NCBI GenBank assembly: GCA_021234155.1
Contig: JAJEKV010000041.1
Span: 6,828,917 to 6,892,916 of the forward strand
Direction of reading: 5' to 3'
From: Isoetes taiwanensis
Taxonomy: Eukaryota; Streptophyta; Lycopodiopsida; Isoetales; Isoetaceae
DNA: 64,000 nucleotides
Below are positions 36,100 to 47,744 of the stretch, piece by piece. How positions within the stretch are numbered: position 1 is the first letter of the stretch; every line of letters begins with the position of its first letter. A program made the translations under genes and the position numbers. The notes beneath the pieces were generated by a model that worked only from the letters and a program-made list of their open reading frames with translations, was not told the DNA's origin and made no database searches.

Positions 36100-38509
36100 G
36101 ACCCATGCGAGTACATTTCAATGAGTTGGTTACGCGGATCTAGATAATCAAGGTGCTAGCTGGAAGTAATGTTGGTATGAATGCGCTAAGCTTGTTTGAT
36201 GATATATACAAGCTAGCTAGCCAGTCAAATTATTTGAAGATGATCTTTGGAATCGCCAACTAAAGAGGTGTTAGAAAGTGCTAAAGAGTAGCCAGATTTG
36301 ACCTTGAAATCCTAGGTGGCTTGGAATAGTGCGGATAATTTATTGAATGAAGATTAAGTACATGTCCAACTTTTGAAGGGTTCAACTCTGCGGTATCATC
36401 CCTCACAACTTATTCCCATCCCGAGAAGCATATAGGTGACAGTATAAGGCTCCCCAATTAGGAGGTATCTGCCACTAAACATGTTATCAAAATAGAGAAC
36501 CAATTGAGTTTGTATCAAAGGCTGTGTGGATCTTGGGATTGCACATGTGAACATGTTATCTTCAATTTCCAAATATAATTAGCTGATTCCAATGCTCCAA
36601 AATAAACTCACAGAGCTTACGTAATTTGGAGTTCCATATATTTGTGATTTTTAGAAGCTTTGTTAAGTTGCTAAGATCCGAGGGTAGACTACCTATTAGG
36701 TTATTTCAACCAATAATCTCAAAAGTTTCAAGATTGCGAAGCTTGTTGAAGCTTCTTTGGGATTTTTCGGATAATCTGAACACGCTCAAAAGTGTGAGGA
36801 GGTTAAAGGTTACCAAGGAGTTTGTGGAATTGGACTGAAAGAGCACCTCAAGGTCAAGGTATTGAAGGTATTTTAAATTACCAAGGCGGGGAATGGCACC
36901 AACAAAATTGGTTCCCTCAAGCATGGCTATGTAGATTAATTGACTCACCCGGGCTACTTGGTATTTTTCCATTGAGTTGTCATTCTCAAGATGACTCTGT
37001 CAACTTTGAAAAGACCCTAGACACTGCAAGATGGCACCCGGAGTTAAATGGCTTGTTTTTGGCCCTGAATTTAGATACTCAATTTATATTGTCCAGGGCT
37101 ATGAATGGGCATTTACCACCAAAATATGTTATTCTGACTCCAAGTCTGAATAAAACCAGTTGAGATTTCCTGAAATTTGTTGAGGAAGTTTTCCATTCAG
37201 GATTCCATTTACTGGAAAAATCAAGGTGTTTCCCCGACTTGAGTCATACTTTTAAACAATGAGGTATAATTCCAGCTATGTCGTCTTGCCAAGGAAGGTA
37301 GTTCAGATTTCTAAAGATGGCATATGGATTACGGAAAGCCTTTTTAACAAATCATGGTTATAAGCTCAAATCGAGTCTTTGAAGCTTGGAAAGTTGCCAA
37401 TTTCTCTTGGTAAGGTATTGTAAAGCTTCGGAATGGCTAAGATAAAGGAACTTAAGTTGAGAAAGTTGAGACAATTAACAGGGAAAGGTCGGTAGGGTGA
37501 GACACAAAGGAACGGATTCAGGCTCAAGGCTTGGAGAGAGTAGCAATTATTGCATTCTGAGGACAAAAGCTGGCTGGCTACATTCACCTCAATGAGGACC
37601 CAACAAAGGCCTGTGGGACACTTGGCGGCTTTGTTCTTTGTGCAAGGAAAAACCCAATTCAAACAAATGGGTAATGAGTATATTAGACAAAATAACTAAA
37701 GCATTTTGAGAGCCTTATCTACTTGTTGCAAGTGATTTCCTTACTGATGGCAGTTCCACCTTGGTCCATGTTGCGAATCTGATTTATTTAAGAGATCAAA
37801 GAGCGACTGAAGTTCGGAGAAGAGCATTTTGTTCTTCTTTGCTTAGAAGCCAGTATGGCCGAGGCTAAGGCGAAATGAAGGAAAAGAAATGCAACCAAAG
37901 GGGCAACCCGAGAATCACATAAAAAATGGCCAGTGGCAAATGAAAGCTGAAGTAAGGAAACAGTCTAGTTTAGAAGTAGTATGGAAGTTTCTTGTAAGAT
38001 TTGCTTCTCATAGGAGATCATTACCTATTCCACCATCGGTCTTTGGAAAATACCATCCTTGCCCTTTGTCGAATGCCCATTCTTGCCCATTCTTGCCCTT
38101 GTCCGAAGGCGGAGAGTAACAAGGTATTGCATTCTGGGGATAAAGCTGCTGGCTACATTTCACCTCAATGAGGGACCAGCCAAGGCCATATTGAGGACAT
38201 AGCGCTTGCATTGTTGTCTGAGGAAAAACCCAATTCAAGCAATTAGGTAATTATATTAGACCGGAAATAACTAAAGAAGCATTTGAAACTACCTACTTGT
38301 TTACAGAGTGATTCCTTGCCGGTGGCCAGTTCCCACCCTTGGTCCATGTTCGCGAATGCAATTTGTTTAGAATCAAAACTGACACGAAGTTGAGGAGAAA
38401 GAGCATTTTGTTCTTCTTTGTAGAAGCCCGGTATGGCCCGGCTAAGATGAGAGCGAAGGAAAGAAATGCATGAGGGGGCAGCGAGAATCCGCGAGAAAGA
38501 AATGGCCAA
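36100..38509 (-). pseudogene. Leucine-rich-repeat receptor-like protein pseudogene
   Basis: Known: plant LRR receptors have a signal peptide, an N-terminal cap with an EE(Q/R)xALL motif and repeated LxxLxxLxLxxNxxxGxIP units. Visible reading leftward: a hydrophobic start (38509-38430), the cap motif 'EEQNAL' (about 38400) followed by 'SFDSKQIAFANMDQGWELAT'; a second copy of this part; LRR text with 'LSLNPFL' and 'LNLSSF...LPREIGNFPSF' (37366-37560); 'GAIPRLGNLKYLQYLDL' with 'KLRNLETFEI' (36706-36920); and 'DNMFTCAIP' with 'DNMFSG' (36380-36560). No kinase domain was recognised. Frameshifts and stops separate the parts, the first part is duplicated, and no clear ATG start is seen. The normal role, pathogen or peptide perception at the cell surface, is family knowledge only. 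Confidence 0.65.
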
Positions 38510-38640
38510 GTGGCAAATGAAAGCTGAAGTAAAGAAACACAGTGGATTTAAATGGTATGGAAGTTTCTTTGCTAGATTGCTTCTCGCTAGGAGATGGTAC
38601 CTATTCCACCATGGTGCTGGAAACCATCCTTGCCCTTGTC
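37538..38640 (-). repeat. Tandem duplication (period ~575 bp) of the LRR gene start
   Basis: 37538-38060 and 38113-38640 are direct copies. Shared words in order are 'cattctg(a/g)gga', 'ctggctacat', 'cacctcaatgag', 'aaaaacccaattca', 'ccttggtccatgtt', 'agagcattttgttcttcttt' and 'tggcaaatgaaagctgaagt'. The copies differ by many small changes. The duplicated segment covers the signal region, the EEQNAL cap and the following intron-like spacer. Confidence 0.8.
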
Positions 38641-38949
38641 CTTGCCCAATGCAAAATTTCCCGAAAGCGAGGACTCTTCTTTGCTCATACAGCTACCCGG
38701 AGTCGCCATCGCCACGATTCGTATTTTGCTTTCGGATCATTCTGTAGTGTATATGGATGGATGGAGTTAGATTAGGAAGGTGTATCGCCAGGACCTACTT
38801 GACTAAGACAAGCTGTCATTCTTGGCTGGGAAGAGATCTTCAGGCGATTCCACAAGCGTAAAGCGTTTTGGAGCTCTGATTTGAACACCGGTTAACGGTT
38901 TAGAGGGCTATCCACCATGAAATGACACAGCATTTACCCCAATATTGGG
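38641..38949. other. No recognised gene upstream of the LRR pseudogene
   Basis: This would be the promoter side of the minus-strand LRR gene. No TATA box or conserved element stands out. Plus-strand frames at 38466-38775 are antisense shadows. Confidence 0.35.
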
Positions 38950-39056
38950 TTTTAGCAGTCGTGGCATATTCCAGGTATATATTGGCCTATGCTTGGAATA
39001 TGCCATAAACTCCATAAAGCGAGGGTTTGCCCCTTAGGGAGGCAACCCAAAAAAAA
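38950..39056 (+). repeat. Right copy of the short direct repeat, with a 12-bp hairpin
   Basis: The copy contains a perfect inverted repeat, tggcatattcca (38962-38973) and tggaatatgcca (38994-39005), with a 20-nt loop. The near-palindrome 'gtttgccccttagggaggcaac' region follows (about 39026-39050). The whole matches 33287-33368 loosely, where the hairpin arms are degraded. Confidence 0.5.
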
Positions 39057-39059
39057 TAA

Positions 39060-39487
39060 CGTGTATTAGGCGTATTTGCATAAAGAGCATACATCCAATA
39101 GTACAAAGGCAAAAAGTTCGATTTACAAAAATTGCATGATAGTTCTTGTTTGTAAACATCTTTGGAGAAGAGATAATTCATTAGGGCAAAATAACATTAA
39201 TCTTAAACAAACCATTGAGTGTGCCTTGCTTACAAACCTGTCAGAGGTGTCAGGAGTTGTCAAAAGTAAAAAAAGATCATTAAAACTCGATCTACAAAAA
39301 TTTGCTTGCTGTTTTTTCATTGTGAATTGACCAAGTTTTGACTTGGTCGGGATCACAAATTTGAGAGACCTCTGCAAATCTACTTGCATCTGACTTTGAC
39401 AAAAAATCCCACCAAATTTGGCTAATTTCATGGTCTAATATCTTCTCTCTCTAAAAGCTAAGATTAGAAAGAGAAAGTGCACATTTT
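39060..39487 (+). repeat. Inverted copy of block P and the start of block S
   Basis: 39060-39400 is the reverse complement of about 22630-22990 (shared 'atagttcttgtttgtaacatc'-like text, 'cattgagtgtgccttgcttac' and 'accaagttttgacttggtc'). 39410-39487 is the reverse complement of the block S start. It then switches back to forward block Q at 39488, so this locus is rearranged. Confidence 0.7.
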
Positions 39488-41060
39488 CTTCAAACAAGAT
39501 AACATATGGTCAATCAAAACATTCCCAAGCTCTAATGTCTTGGGCACATGATCTACAAATATTGATAATAGATGAAATTGAAGAGTTTGCCTCAATAATC
39601 CGTCGATTCATGAAGCAAGGAAGGCAGATTCAAGCATTAGCAGGTCAACCCGGTCTCTTCAACAAGTCTCCTAATCGAATCTCATACCCAAAGCCCTCAA
39701 ATTCCTCTGCAACAAAATTCCCCTTTAATAATCCTCTGTTTCCGGCCCATTCTTGGCAAAGCCGGAGTCGAATCTTGTCTTTTAGTTTAGTTCTGGTTTT
39801 CTTGGCTTAGAATAGGTAGATCTGGCTATTTTAGCTATGATTAGGTTGTTGAATCGTGCTGTAAATCCGGATCTTGGCATACACCTGTTTTTAGGGTTCT
39901 TCAAGTTTTTGACAAAATATCCCACAGGCATTTTGAAAGGAGGCAGCTGGGGTATATATGGCATAAAAAAATCTTATTATTAATTCATGCGTGCTATGCC
40001 CACGATGGAGTTGTACGTTACCCACTACCTTGGATGTCACCGCACGTTTGGGGGGAGGGATTGGATGGGGGTAACTGAGCCAAGGGGGTGAATAAGATTT
40101 TTTTTTTTTTTTCAAATTTGGCTTTTGGTAAGATGCAGATGCATTTATGGTATCTCTATAAGATATTTTGGGGCATTTTGGTAATTTTGAAACTCATAAG
40201 GTCATTTTGGTAATTACACAAACTCATAGGGGTAGTTTGGTAGTTTTCCCTTCTTTTTTACAAAGGATAACACTTTATATACATAATGGAGAATCTTTTT
40301 TCGCGAAAAAAGAGCGCTGTTTATTTTTGCTTGCTAAAATGGAAGTGGGGGTGATGAAGTGGCAAGTTGGTGCGATGACATGGCATTATGAAGTGATGAT
40401 GTGTCAAGTGAGGTGGCAAAATGACTTCATTTAGGTCAATTTTTTTGAAAAAATAAGTTTTTGGTAGGTGACGCATGTATGATGACATGGGATGTTCTTG
40501 AGTGATGATGTGGATGGTGCTTGGCATTTTTGAGGATGATGTGGACAATTTGGCACCCAATTTGGCACTAATGCACATAACAATAGATCTTATATGCAAT
40601 AACTTGAATATTTCTAGCTTAACTTTTAGAGAGAGAAGATGATCTTAGACCATGGAAATAGCCAAATTTGGTGGGTAGTGAAAGACCCACCAAAGGTAGT
40701 GAATGTATGATGGGTGTGTGATAAAGGTGTGTTTTAACTAGAAAAAAGACTCTTTGCCAACTTGGGCTAGGGAAAATGATGGTGAGGCATGAAAATATGA
40801 GTTATGAGGCATGTATGGTGTCTGTGGATGTGTTGAAGGTGTTCCTGGCAAAACCTTCAACCTCAGTGGTTTAGAACCTCTAGGTTGCTTGAAACCAACC
40901 ACTCACGAGTCTAAAGATTCAGAAATAGTGCACAAAAATTCCACTTTGGGGTATGTTTTGAGAGAGGCCAAAAGTCACGCTCCACAAAATAACACCGCGG
41001 GAATATGATCTACTTTGAAGTTATGGATATGGATGTCTCTCTCAGTGCTCTGACATGATG
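39488..41060 (-). repeat. LTR-like repeat, third copy (Q, R and S)
   Basis: Block Q (from 'aagataacatatggtcaatc') runs to about 39980, block R ('ttattaattcatgcgtgc', with a T-run at 40099-40112 and 'gatgatgtgg' words) to about 40615 and block S to about 40835. They are followed by 'gttgaaggtgttcctggcaaa', the text that begins the first copy at 22408. Part of block R is missing here compared with the other copies. Confidence 0.7.
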
Positions 41061-42179
41061 CTAGCAATTTGCAAAACTTCAGTGAGTCTGACAAGGTTAG
41101 ATGGGCCAAGTTAGATCTTGACGGTCGATTTTTGGTCAATATCCATGAGAGAGCTAAATTTTTGAGCTTCGATGTTGACAAGGGAATTTTCTGGAGTTAC
41201 CAACTCTATTACTGCTTTCGGTTGGCAATAATACGCACAATAGGGGCCAAATCTTCCTTTTGCCAAAAGGGAACCTAATTTTTCTTTTGATGAATTTTTG
41301 CCTAGGACTATATGAAATAGACAATATTGAAAGAAGATACTTTCTAATGAAGGATTACCTTGTGATGTCTAGCATTGCCTTGTTCAACATATTTAGCTTG
41401 GCAAGATGCCCAACCAATTACTCTTCTATGCTCAATGCAGGTTGTGCAATACAATTGGATCTAAGATGTGACTCAAATGGTATTGTAATTTGTCTTGGCC
41501 AATTTGGCTTTGCCCACTTTCAAAGACATGCTACATAGGCAGACCACTCATGCTCCGACAATTTGGGCCCGGACACAAAATGCTTAGCCTCGATAGTCAT
41601 TTACTTATGGGAATGAGTTTCTATGCAACACAAGCAGTTACTACAAAGGTCAGTTTTTCAATTAAATCAAACACTCAAAGAGATACAGCGTAATATCCCA
41701 AGCTCGTGGTTTTGGAGCCGCGAGGGATCAAATAGGTATACATTAGGACAATCTAGAGGGTGAGTCAATAATGCGGATCATAGGTAAACATTGAGTCGAG
41801 AATCTTTCGGGATCATCAAGCGGTCCTTCTTCAAAGCGAAAACACTTCTTTGCCTCAAAGCCCTCAAATTTCTTACATGCCGAGAATGTTAGTTGAGATC
41901 TTGATCATTTCCCTTCAATCTTACGTCTTAGCTGCAATAGCATTCTTGGCATTAAACATGGTGAGAGTCGGCCGGTTTAGGTCATGATTTACTAGTTTGT
42001 TAGGCGAAGTGTTGGATCTTGGCGTTTTCAGTTTTTGCGGGTTCATATGGAGTTGGGGCAAGAAGTATCTAAATAATAGAACAACATTTCAAATATACTT
42101 CTGTTAAAATCACAATATCAAATAAAGATCAACCTATATGAATATTCAACATGAGGAGATTGGTGGAAAGAGAAATTAA
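41061..42179. other. Unassigned, with a diverged block-Q relic
   Basis: Plus frames at 41069-41693 are short and unrecognised. About 41840-42060 ('gcctcaaagccctcaaattt', 'cttggcatta', 'gttggatcttggcg', 'gttttt...gggttc') looks like a distant block Q copy. I do not see a gene. Confidence 0.35.
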
Positions 42180-43930
42180 ATTTTGGAGAGTAGATAGGAA
42201 AATTTTTGCACCCCTAAGCCCTGTAATTGCGGTTCCTAGGAAGCATCTGCAATGCCCAAATAAAGCCTTTTTCAAAATTCTTTTTTTTTTCCTAAGGAAT
42301 CTTTTTTTTTGTACCCTATAAGATTACGGAATCTCTTCTCACAATGGAGCTCTTTTGAATTTGTGGCAGAAGCTAAGAATTGGATGATGCTTAGCATTTG
42401 GAAATGATGACAAGGCTAGGTGGTGTGATGTGGCCAATGGGAGTGATGGCGTGTTAGCCAACTTGAATTTGAAAATTCTTTCTAGTCAAAAATTTGAGTG
42501 GTGTGGAGATGATGTGTATGACAAGTGTGGAGTGATGAGGTGTCAATGGTGATGTAGCCACAATGATGCTAGTTAGATGCTTTGATATGGACTTTGATTT
42601 GCATATGGGAGTTTGACATGGGATGGCTAGGAGAATGATGATGAGTGTGATGACTTACTTGGCACATGAGGTGAAGTGTAAAGTGACTTGGCACATGAGG
42701 TGAGGTGTAAAGTGACTTGACCCATCAAGTGCTCATTTAGAACCAATTTCTTTTATGGAGCAATTTTTAGCACCTCCTAGGGCATACTTGATTTTGAGCA
42801 CTTCCCTTAGGATTTTTGCAACTTTCTTTAAACTTTGGTCAAGTTGCATGGGATATTCCGACTTAAGAGGCGAGAATTTTTGACCAAGTCGAGAGTCACT
42901 TTTGAACTAGTGGATGATGGAGCAAGTGAGTGTTTCATGAAGGTGTGTTTTTGACTAGAAGAACTTTGAGGTCAAGTTTGACTTTGGGAGGTATGAAGAG
43001 CAAAGGAGCGAAAGTTCAATGGTATTTTAGGATGGTGGAGTAATTGGAGAAGGGATCAAAATGCCAAAGATGCCAAGATCACAAATAGCTACATACCATG
43101 GAATATTCTTCCAAGGGGGTCTTCTTTCTCCTCTTCTCTTCATTTCCTTTGCTTGTTTGACCTTTTATCTCTTAGGTGACTTGGAGTCAATTGTCCTTCC
43201 TTTGCTCTTCAAACTTTGATGTATGCTAGTGAAGCATTTTCCTATTGTCTTTACAAGCCAAAAACAAGATGAGAGGATTAGTGCAAACATGTGCTTGGCT
43301 CTTCCATCTTTGCCATGGCATGGCGACATTATACCAAACTAAAGAGAAGGTAGAAGTCCTATATTGCTGACTATTTGTTTGTACTTCTTGACATAGCTCC
43401 ATCCGATTGCCAATGTGAGAATATGGTTGGCAACTCAATGACACATATGGTTAGAGACAGTTGGCATTATATGGTATATATGTGAATGATATTCCTTTTA
43501 GGATGAATTTGCATGGAAAATAAATCTCTTTAGTTATGAGAGAAGCTTGCGGGATGGTAGTGTGGCAATGACTTGAAATTTATGAAGATGAAGGGGTTTT
43601 TAGATGTAATAAGGTCAACTCTTGTCGAGATGACAAATGGGCAGAATATAAGGATGCACGCATGTGAAGATAAAGCTTGTTGGATTTGAATGAGTTCTTT
43701 GGTGTGGAAGGTATCATGACAACTCGGATGATGAAGAATAATGTAATGTAGTGAAAGAGATGTGTGAGTGACATGTTGAGATGCACACATGGAACTCTGA
43801 TCCGGTATTAATTCACTCCCTCGATTGATTACAACACATAGCCCTTTTTGTCCCTTGCAGCACTAGAAACTCATTAGTACGAATAATAGCCTAAGCGAAC
43901 TTGACTTACTAAGATAGAGCAATTAATTTT
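42180..43930 (-). repeat. LTR of the minus-strand Tat/Athila-like element
   Basis: This is an inverted counterpart of about 47745-49600. Matching landmarks are 'gatgatgtg' words with 'tctagtcaaaa' (42480-42560), the '(a)tgaagatgaagggg' and 'ggatgcacgca...agcttgttgg' stretch (43580-43690), and 'gtttctagtgctgcaag' versus 'ttctagtgttgcaag'. It lies directly beyond the integrase and a purine tract on the minus strand, so it is the 3' LTR side. A 29-bp tandem duplication (42658-42715, 'ggcacatgaggtgaagtgta') lies inside. Confidence 0.65.
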
Positions 43931-43967
43931 TGCTTTCATCCTCTTTGAGGCTTTTTCTTATATTTTG

Positions 43968-44018
43968 CTTTTTCTTTTTTTTCTTTTTTTTTTTTTTCTT
44001 TTTTTTTTTTTTTTCTTT
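43968..44018 (-). other. Polypurine tract of the minus-strand element
   Basis: The plus strand is almost only T with scattered C, so the minus strand is a ~50-nt A/G tract. It lies between the integrase and the LTR, where the plus-strand primer belongs. The plus-oriented copy has a shorter A/G stretch at 47717-47744 in the same relative place. Confidence 0.5.
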
Positions 44019-44079
44019 AGCAATGCACTAACTAATCCTAACTACATCTTACCGTAAAAGATTTTAGTTGAACAAAAGC

Positions 44080-44895
44080 GAGAGCAACATGTTGTTGCCA
44101 ATACCTTTAGGTGCACAATGTTATTAAAGTTCATCAATTCTCTTCCATCTGACAATATCTTTCAGCCCGATATGAATGCATGATTTGTCCCTATCACTTC
44201 AAATGGTCCCTCCCAAAGATTCTCAAATTTGGATGCTATATCTTCCCTTGCTTTGTTCCACTTCAACAACTCTGTGTTTTTTAAGACTCCCACGCAATTT
44301 TGTGTCTTTGAAAGTGCAATATCTTTAGCCTTTTCCTCATCCTTTGCATTCTCGACCTCATATCTATGCTCCTCCCATTTGCATCAATCCTACAAATCTG
44401 TCTTTTTAGAGCCTCATCCATGTCAGTGTCGATAAGCCGGTCACGAGGTGATGAGTTCTAATTCTATAGGCGATCTTGACTCTATCCCATATATGGCCCG
44501 AAGGAGTACATGTTTTGCTTAGCCACTTTGATGGTAGTTCTATATGCCCAAAGTGCATCATGGAGTTTAAATGCCAATCCTTTTGAAACGATTAGTCTTT
44601 TGAGGGATGGTTGAGAGTCTTATTGGTTGATTCTGCTGTGCATTTCCTTGAGGGTAATAGGATGGGTCTTGGTATGTTTGACTTTCAAGGTGGCTAGAAG
44701 TAATGCAATTGTATGGTTGATGAACTGGCTGCCTCTATCAGAAACTATTTTAAAAGGAATGCCAAATCTGGCACAAATATTTTCATGCAGAAATCTTGCT
44801 GTGGCTTGAGCATTGGCTTCTCTCAAAGGAATTGCCTCTGCCCATTTGGTAAAGTAATTAGTGGCAACTAATATAAACTGGTTGGTAATCAAAAC
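44080..44895 (-). pseudogene. Tat/Athila-like Ty3 integrase core, minus strand
   Basis: An uninterrupted frame covers 44620-44934. Reading leftward it shows 'NQFILVATNYFTKWAEAIPL', 'ARFLHENICARFGIP' and 'VSDRGSQFIN', the conserved DD35E core of plant Ty3 integrases. The first catalytic Asp (normally VATDYF) is Asn here. The second Asp (SDRG) is kept. The catalytic Glu (AESTNK) is present only in a shifted frame, after a 1-nt break near 44650. The downstream part to about 44080 matches 47160-47640 inverted. Similarity to element text ends at about 44895, where the plus-strand element begins. Confidence 0.75.
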
Positions 44896-46490
44896 AAGTG
44901 AAGATAAACAGGTAAAGGAAATTAAAGTTAGCAAGAAAGGTCTAGATAGGGTGTTGTATGTTGGGGATTTGTTTAAAGAGGAGGAAATGCCTTTGTTACC
45001 AAATTCTTTGTATTTGGAAAGATATTTTTACGGGATTATGATGATGGTGGTGGGTGTTGATAAGAGCGTTGTGAGTTTGAGATCAAAATCAAGGAAATTA
45101 TGAAACTGTTGTCTTGAAGTTAGAGAAAATTAATGCTTCTTTGTTAGAGTTTAATCAAGGAAGAGTTATACAAGATGAAAGATCTTTGGAGTGTGATTCT
45201 TGATTGTAAATCTGAATGGCTATCTTGCATTGTTCTGTTGAAAGAAGAAACAAGACCATTAGAATTTGCATAAGATTATAGAGATCTGAACAAAGCCACT
45301 ATCAAGGTGTTATCCTTGCCATTTGGAAGAAGTTTTGCATCTTGTAGCGAGGAAGAGATCTACTCATTCTAGTGGCTTCGGGGTTTCAATCGAGATAAGC
45401 ATCAAGGATAAGGATCAACCAAAAACTTCATGAAGAAATGCCATTTGGATTGATATGAATGCAAGCTGCAACATACCAAAGAGCCATGGATACATTTTGA
45501 AATGCACCTTTAATATTTTTCGTGTATTCTTGGATGACCTGTTTAGGAACTTCTCTTGAAAAATATTTTGACATCGCGACCATGTTGTTTTGCTTTGTGT
45601 AGAAAGGAGGAGGAGTGAGCTTGAATCAAAAATGTGTTTCTTGTCCTCAAAGGGGTGCTTGGACATGTAGTATCTGGCGGAATTCAAATATCTGAAAGTA
45701 GATTGAAACTTTAAAGAATTGGCACCTCCAAAACCCTGGCGGGTTAAAAGTTTCATGGGGATGAAGCCCGACTTCTTGAGAATGTATGTCCCTCAAAGTG
45801 AAAATGAGCATAAATACGATAGATTGGAATGAGCAATGCAAGATTCTTTGACAAAATCATTGATGCCATCATGAAATCTATCCTACTTAAACCTCCTGAT
45901 CAAGAGAAACCTTTCAAAGCTTATATCAATGTCACCAAAAGGGCAATTGGTTTTGCAAGCAAGATGTGATACGTCTTTGAATTGAGATATCCTAGGTTGG
46001 AAAAGAGGCGACCTTAATATTCTTGATAGAAGAAGACAAGGACACACCTTCAAAAGAAACAATGGGTTCAAGTATTTATGAGACGAAATCCTTTGTCACT
46101 TCTTTTTGCAAAAAGCAACCAAAGGCTAAACTATGCGAATTGGGCTGTAAAGGTCCAAGCTTATGATATTCTTGTAAAAGGTGGTGAAGTAATTGAGAAT
46201 CGAGCTCTTATCTTCCATATGTGTTATTTGAGCATGAAGATCAAGATGGTTTATGCAGTGATGATAATCTAACAAACTTGGTTTCTTTTGATCACGAGAA
46301 AATACGGTAGCGGCTTGACATTGAGAAATTATCTTGAGAGAGCAATGAGTTGCCCAAAAATTTGAGTAGCGACCAAGAAAGGAGATTTAAAGACAAGTGC
46401 AAAAAGTTAGGCTAGTGGGGGGTTTTATGCAAAATTGACAAGGAGGGATCTTGTTGAGATGTGTGGATGAGGAAGAGGCCGGGGATGATA
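44896..46490 (+). pseudogene. Tat/Athila-like Ty3 reverse transcriptase and RNase H, plus strand
   Basis: RT landmarks: 'SEWLSCIV-LKEE' and 'DYRDLNKAT' (45210-45305), 'MPFGL' and 'ATYQRAMD' (45437-45493), and the active site VFLDD (45524-45538, Asp codons 45533-45538). 'CVF', 'KGCLD' and 'FKELAPP' follow. RNase H: 'FDKIIDAIMKSILLKPP' and 'KPFKAYINVTKRAIGF' (45849-45958) fit the N-terminal part, then 'WAVKVQAYDI' (46141 on). Stops and frameshifts are frequent. A frame at 44861-45103 before the RT is not recognised. Confidence 0.65.
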
Positions 46491-46491
46491 A

Positions 46492-47640
46492 TTGAAGCAT
46501 GTCATGAGGGAGTGTGTGGAGGACACTTCGCGGCCCGGAACACAAGCACAGATTCTAGTCGGAGATATTTTGGCCCCTCTTTTTAAGGATTGCTATGACA
46601 CTATTGCCATAAATGTCCGGATCTTTGGTAGAAAAACTACGCAGCTTGTTTGCCCATGCGCAATAACATCTCACGGACCTTTCAAATATGGGAGTCTAGA
46701 TTTTATAGGCTATAGATCCCATAACCTCCTCAGCTCCAACACCGGTTATATTAATTGGCCGATTATTTTACCAAATGGGGCAATTCCTTTGAGAAAGCTA
46801 ATGCTCAAGCCAACTGCCATGATTCACGCATGAGAATATTTGTGCGATTTGGTATTCCTTTAAAATAATCTCACGGCAGAGGCAACCCGGTTCATCAACA
46901 ATACGAATTGCACTTTGCTATACCTTAAAGTCAAACACACCAAGAGTTGATACAATACCCTCAAGGCAATAGCGAGAAGAATCAACCAATAAGACTCTCA
47001 AATCTATTCTCAAAAGAAACCATCGGTGTTTCAAAAAAGGTGGCATTTGGCATACAGCGAGGACCAACATCAAAAGCGGCTAAAACACCTCCTTCGGTTT
47101 GGTGTATGCAGGATAGGAATCCCGATTATTACCTATTGAGGCTAGAACTGCATCTCTGAGGCCCGCTTATCAAATAAATTTGGAAATGGATGAGGCTCTA
47201 AAAAGAAAGGTTTGTGAGATTGATGTAGCAGAAGAGCATAGATATGAGGCAAAAAAATCTTTATGAGAAAAAGATAAGATAAGATAAGATGATTTTTCGT
47301 CCGGGAACCCAGCGGGTTATGGAATGACACATGCACAAAACACAATAACTAAATATTAAAAGGCTACCAAGAATAAAATGCTAATGCTAGTGGTAAACTT
47401 ATGCTTCTAAAATTATCTAGACATGGCCTTTAAAGCCGGCCTTTACAAATTGCGGGGAGTCTTGAAAGCGGGAGTTGGTGTTGAAGTGGAACAAGGCAAG
47501 GGAAAATAGCACATCAAATTTGAGATCTCACGGGAAGGACCATTTGAAGTAATTGATTGACTGAGAGGAGATTCATATTAGTGAGACATTCGATGCTTGG
47601 AGAATTGATGAACTATCAATCACCTAAAAGGTATTGGCAG
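46492..47640 (+). pseudogene. Tat/Athila-like Ty3 integrase, plus strand
   Basis: The text gives 'DILAPLFKDCYD' (46566 on), 'GPFKYGSLDFIG' (46676 on), 'ADYFTKWG' (46758-46781, first catalytic Asp kept), 'KANAQAN', 'VRFGIPLK' and 'DRGNPVHQQ', then 'PQGNSEKNQ' (46956-46990) around the catalytic Glu. The copy is the inverted counterpart of 44080-44895, with different mutations. It lies directly downstream of the RT/RNase H remnant in the standard Ty3 order. Stops break the frame. Confidence 0.65.
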
Positions 47641-47744
47641 CGGCATGTTGCCCTTGCTCTATTCAATTAACTTTTTGGAAAGATTTAGGTAGGATTAGTT
47701 GAGTGCATGCATTTGGGAAAAATAAAAAGCGAGAAAAAGCCAAA

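Noticed and set aside
42400-42760. CRISPR- or satellite-like array of 'gatgatgtgg' words
   Set aside because: The spacing is irregular, with no spacer structure. The words are part of a degenerate LTR repeat shared with 29.4, 31.6, 40.4 and 49.1 kb.
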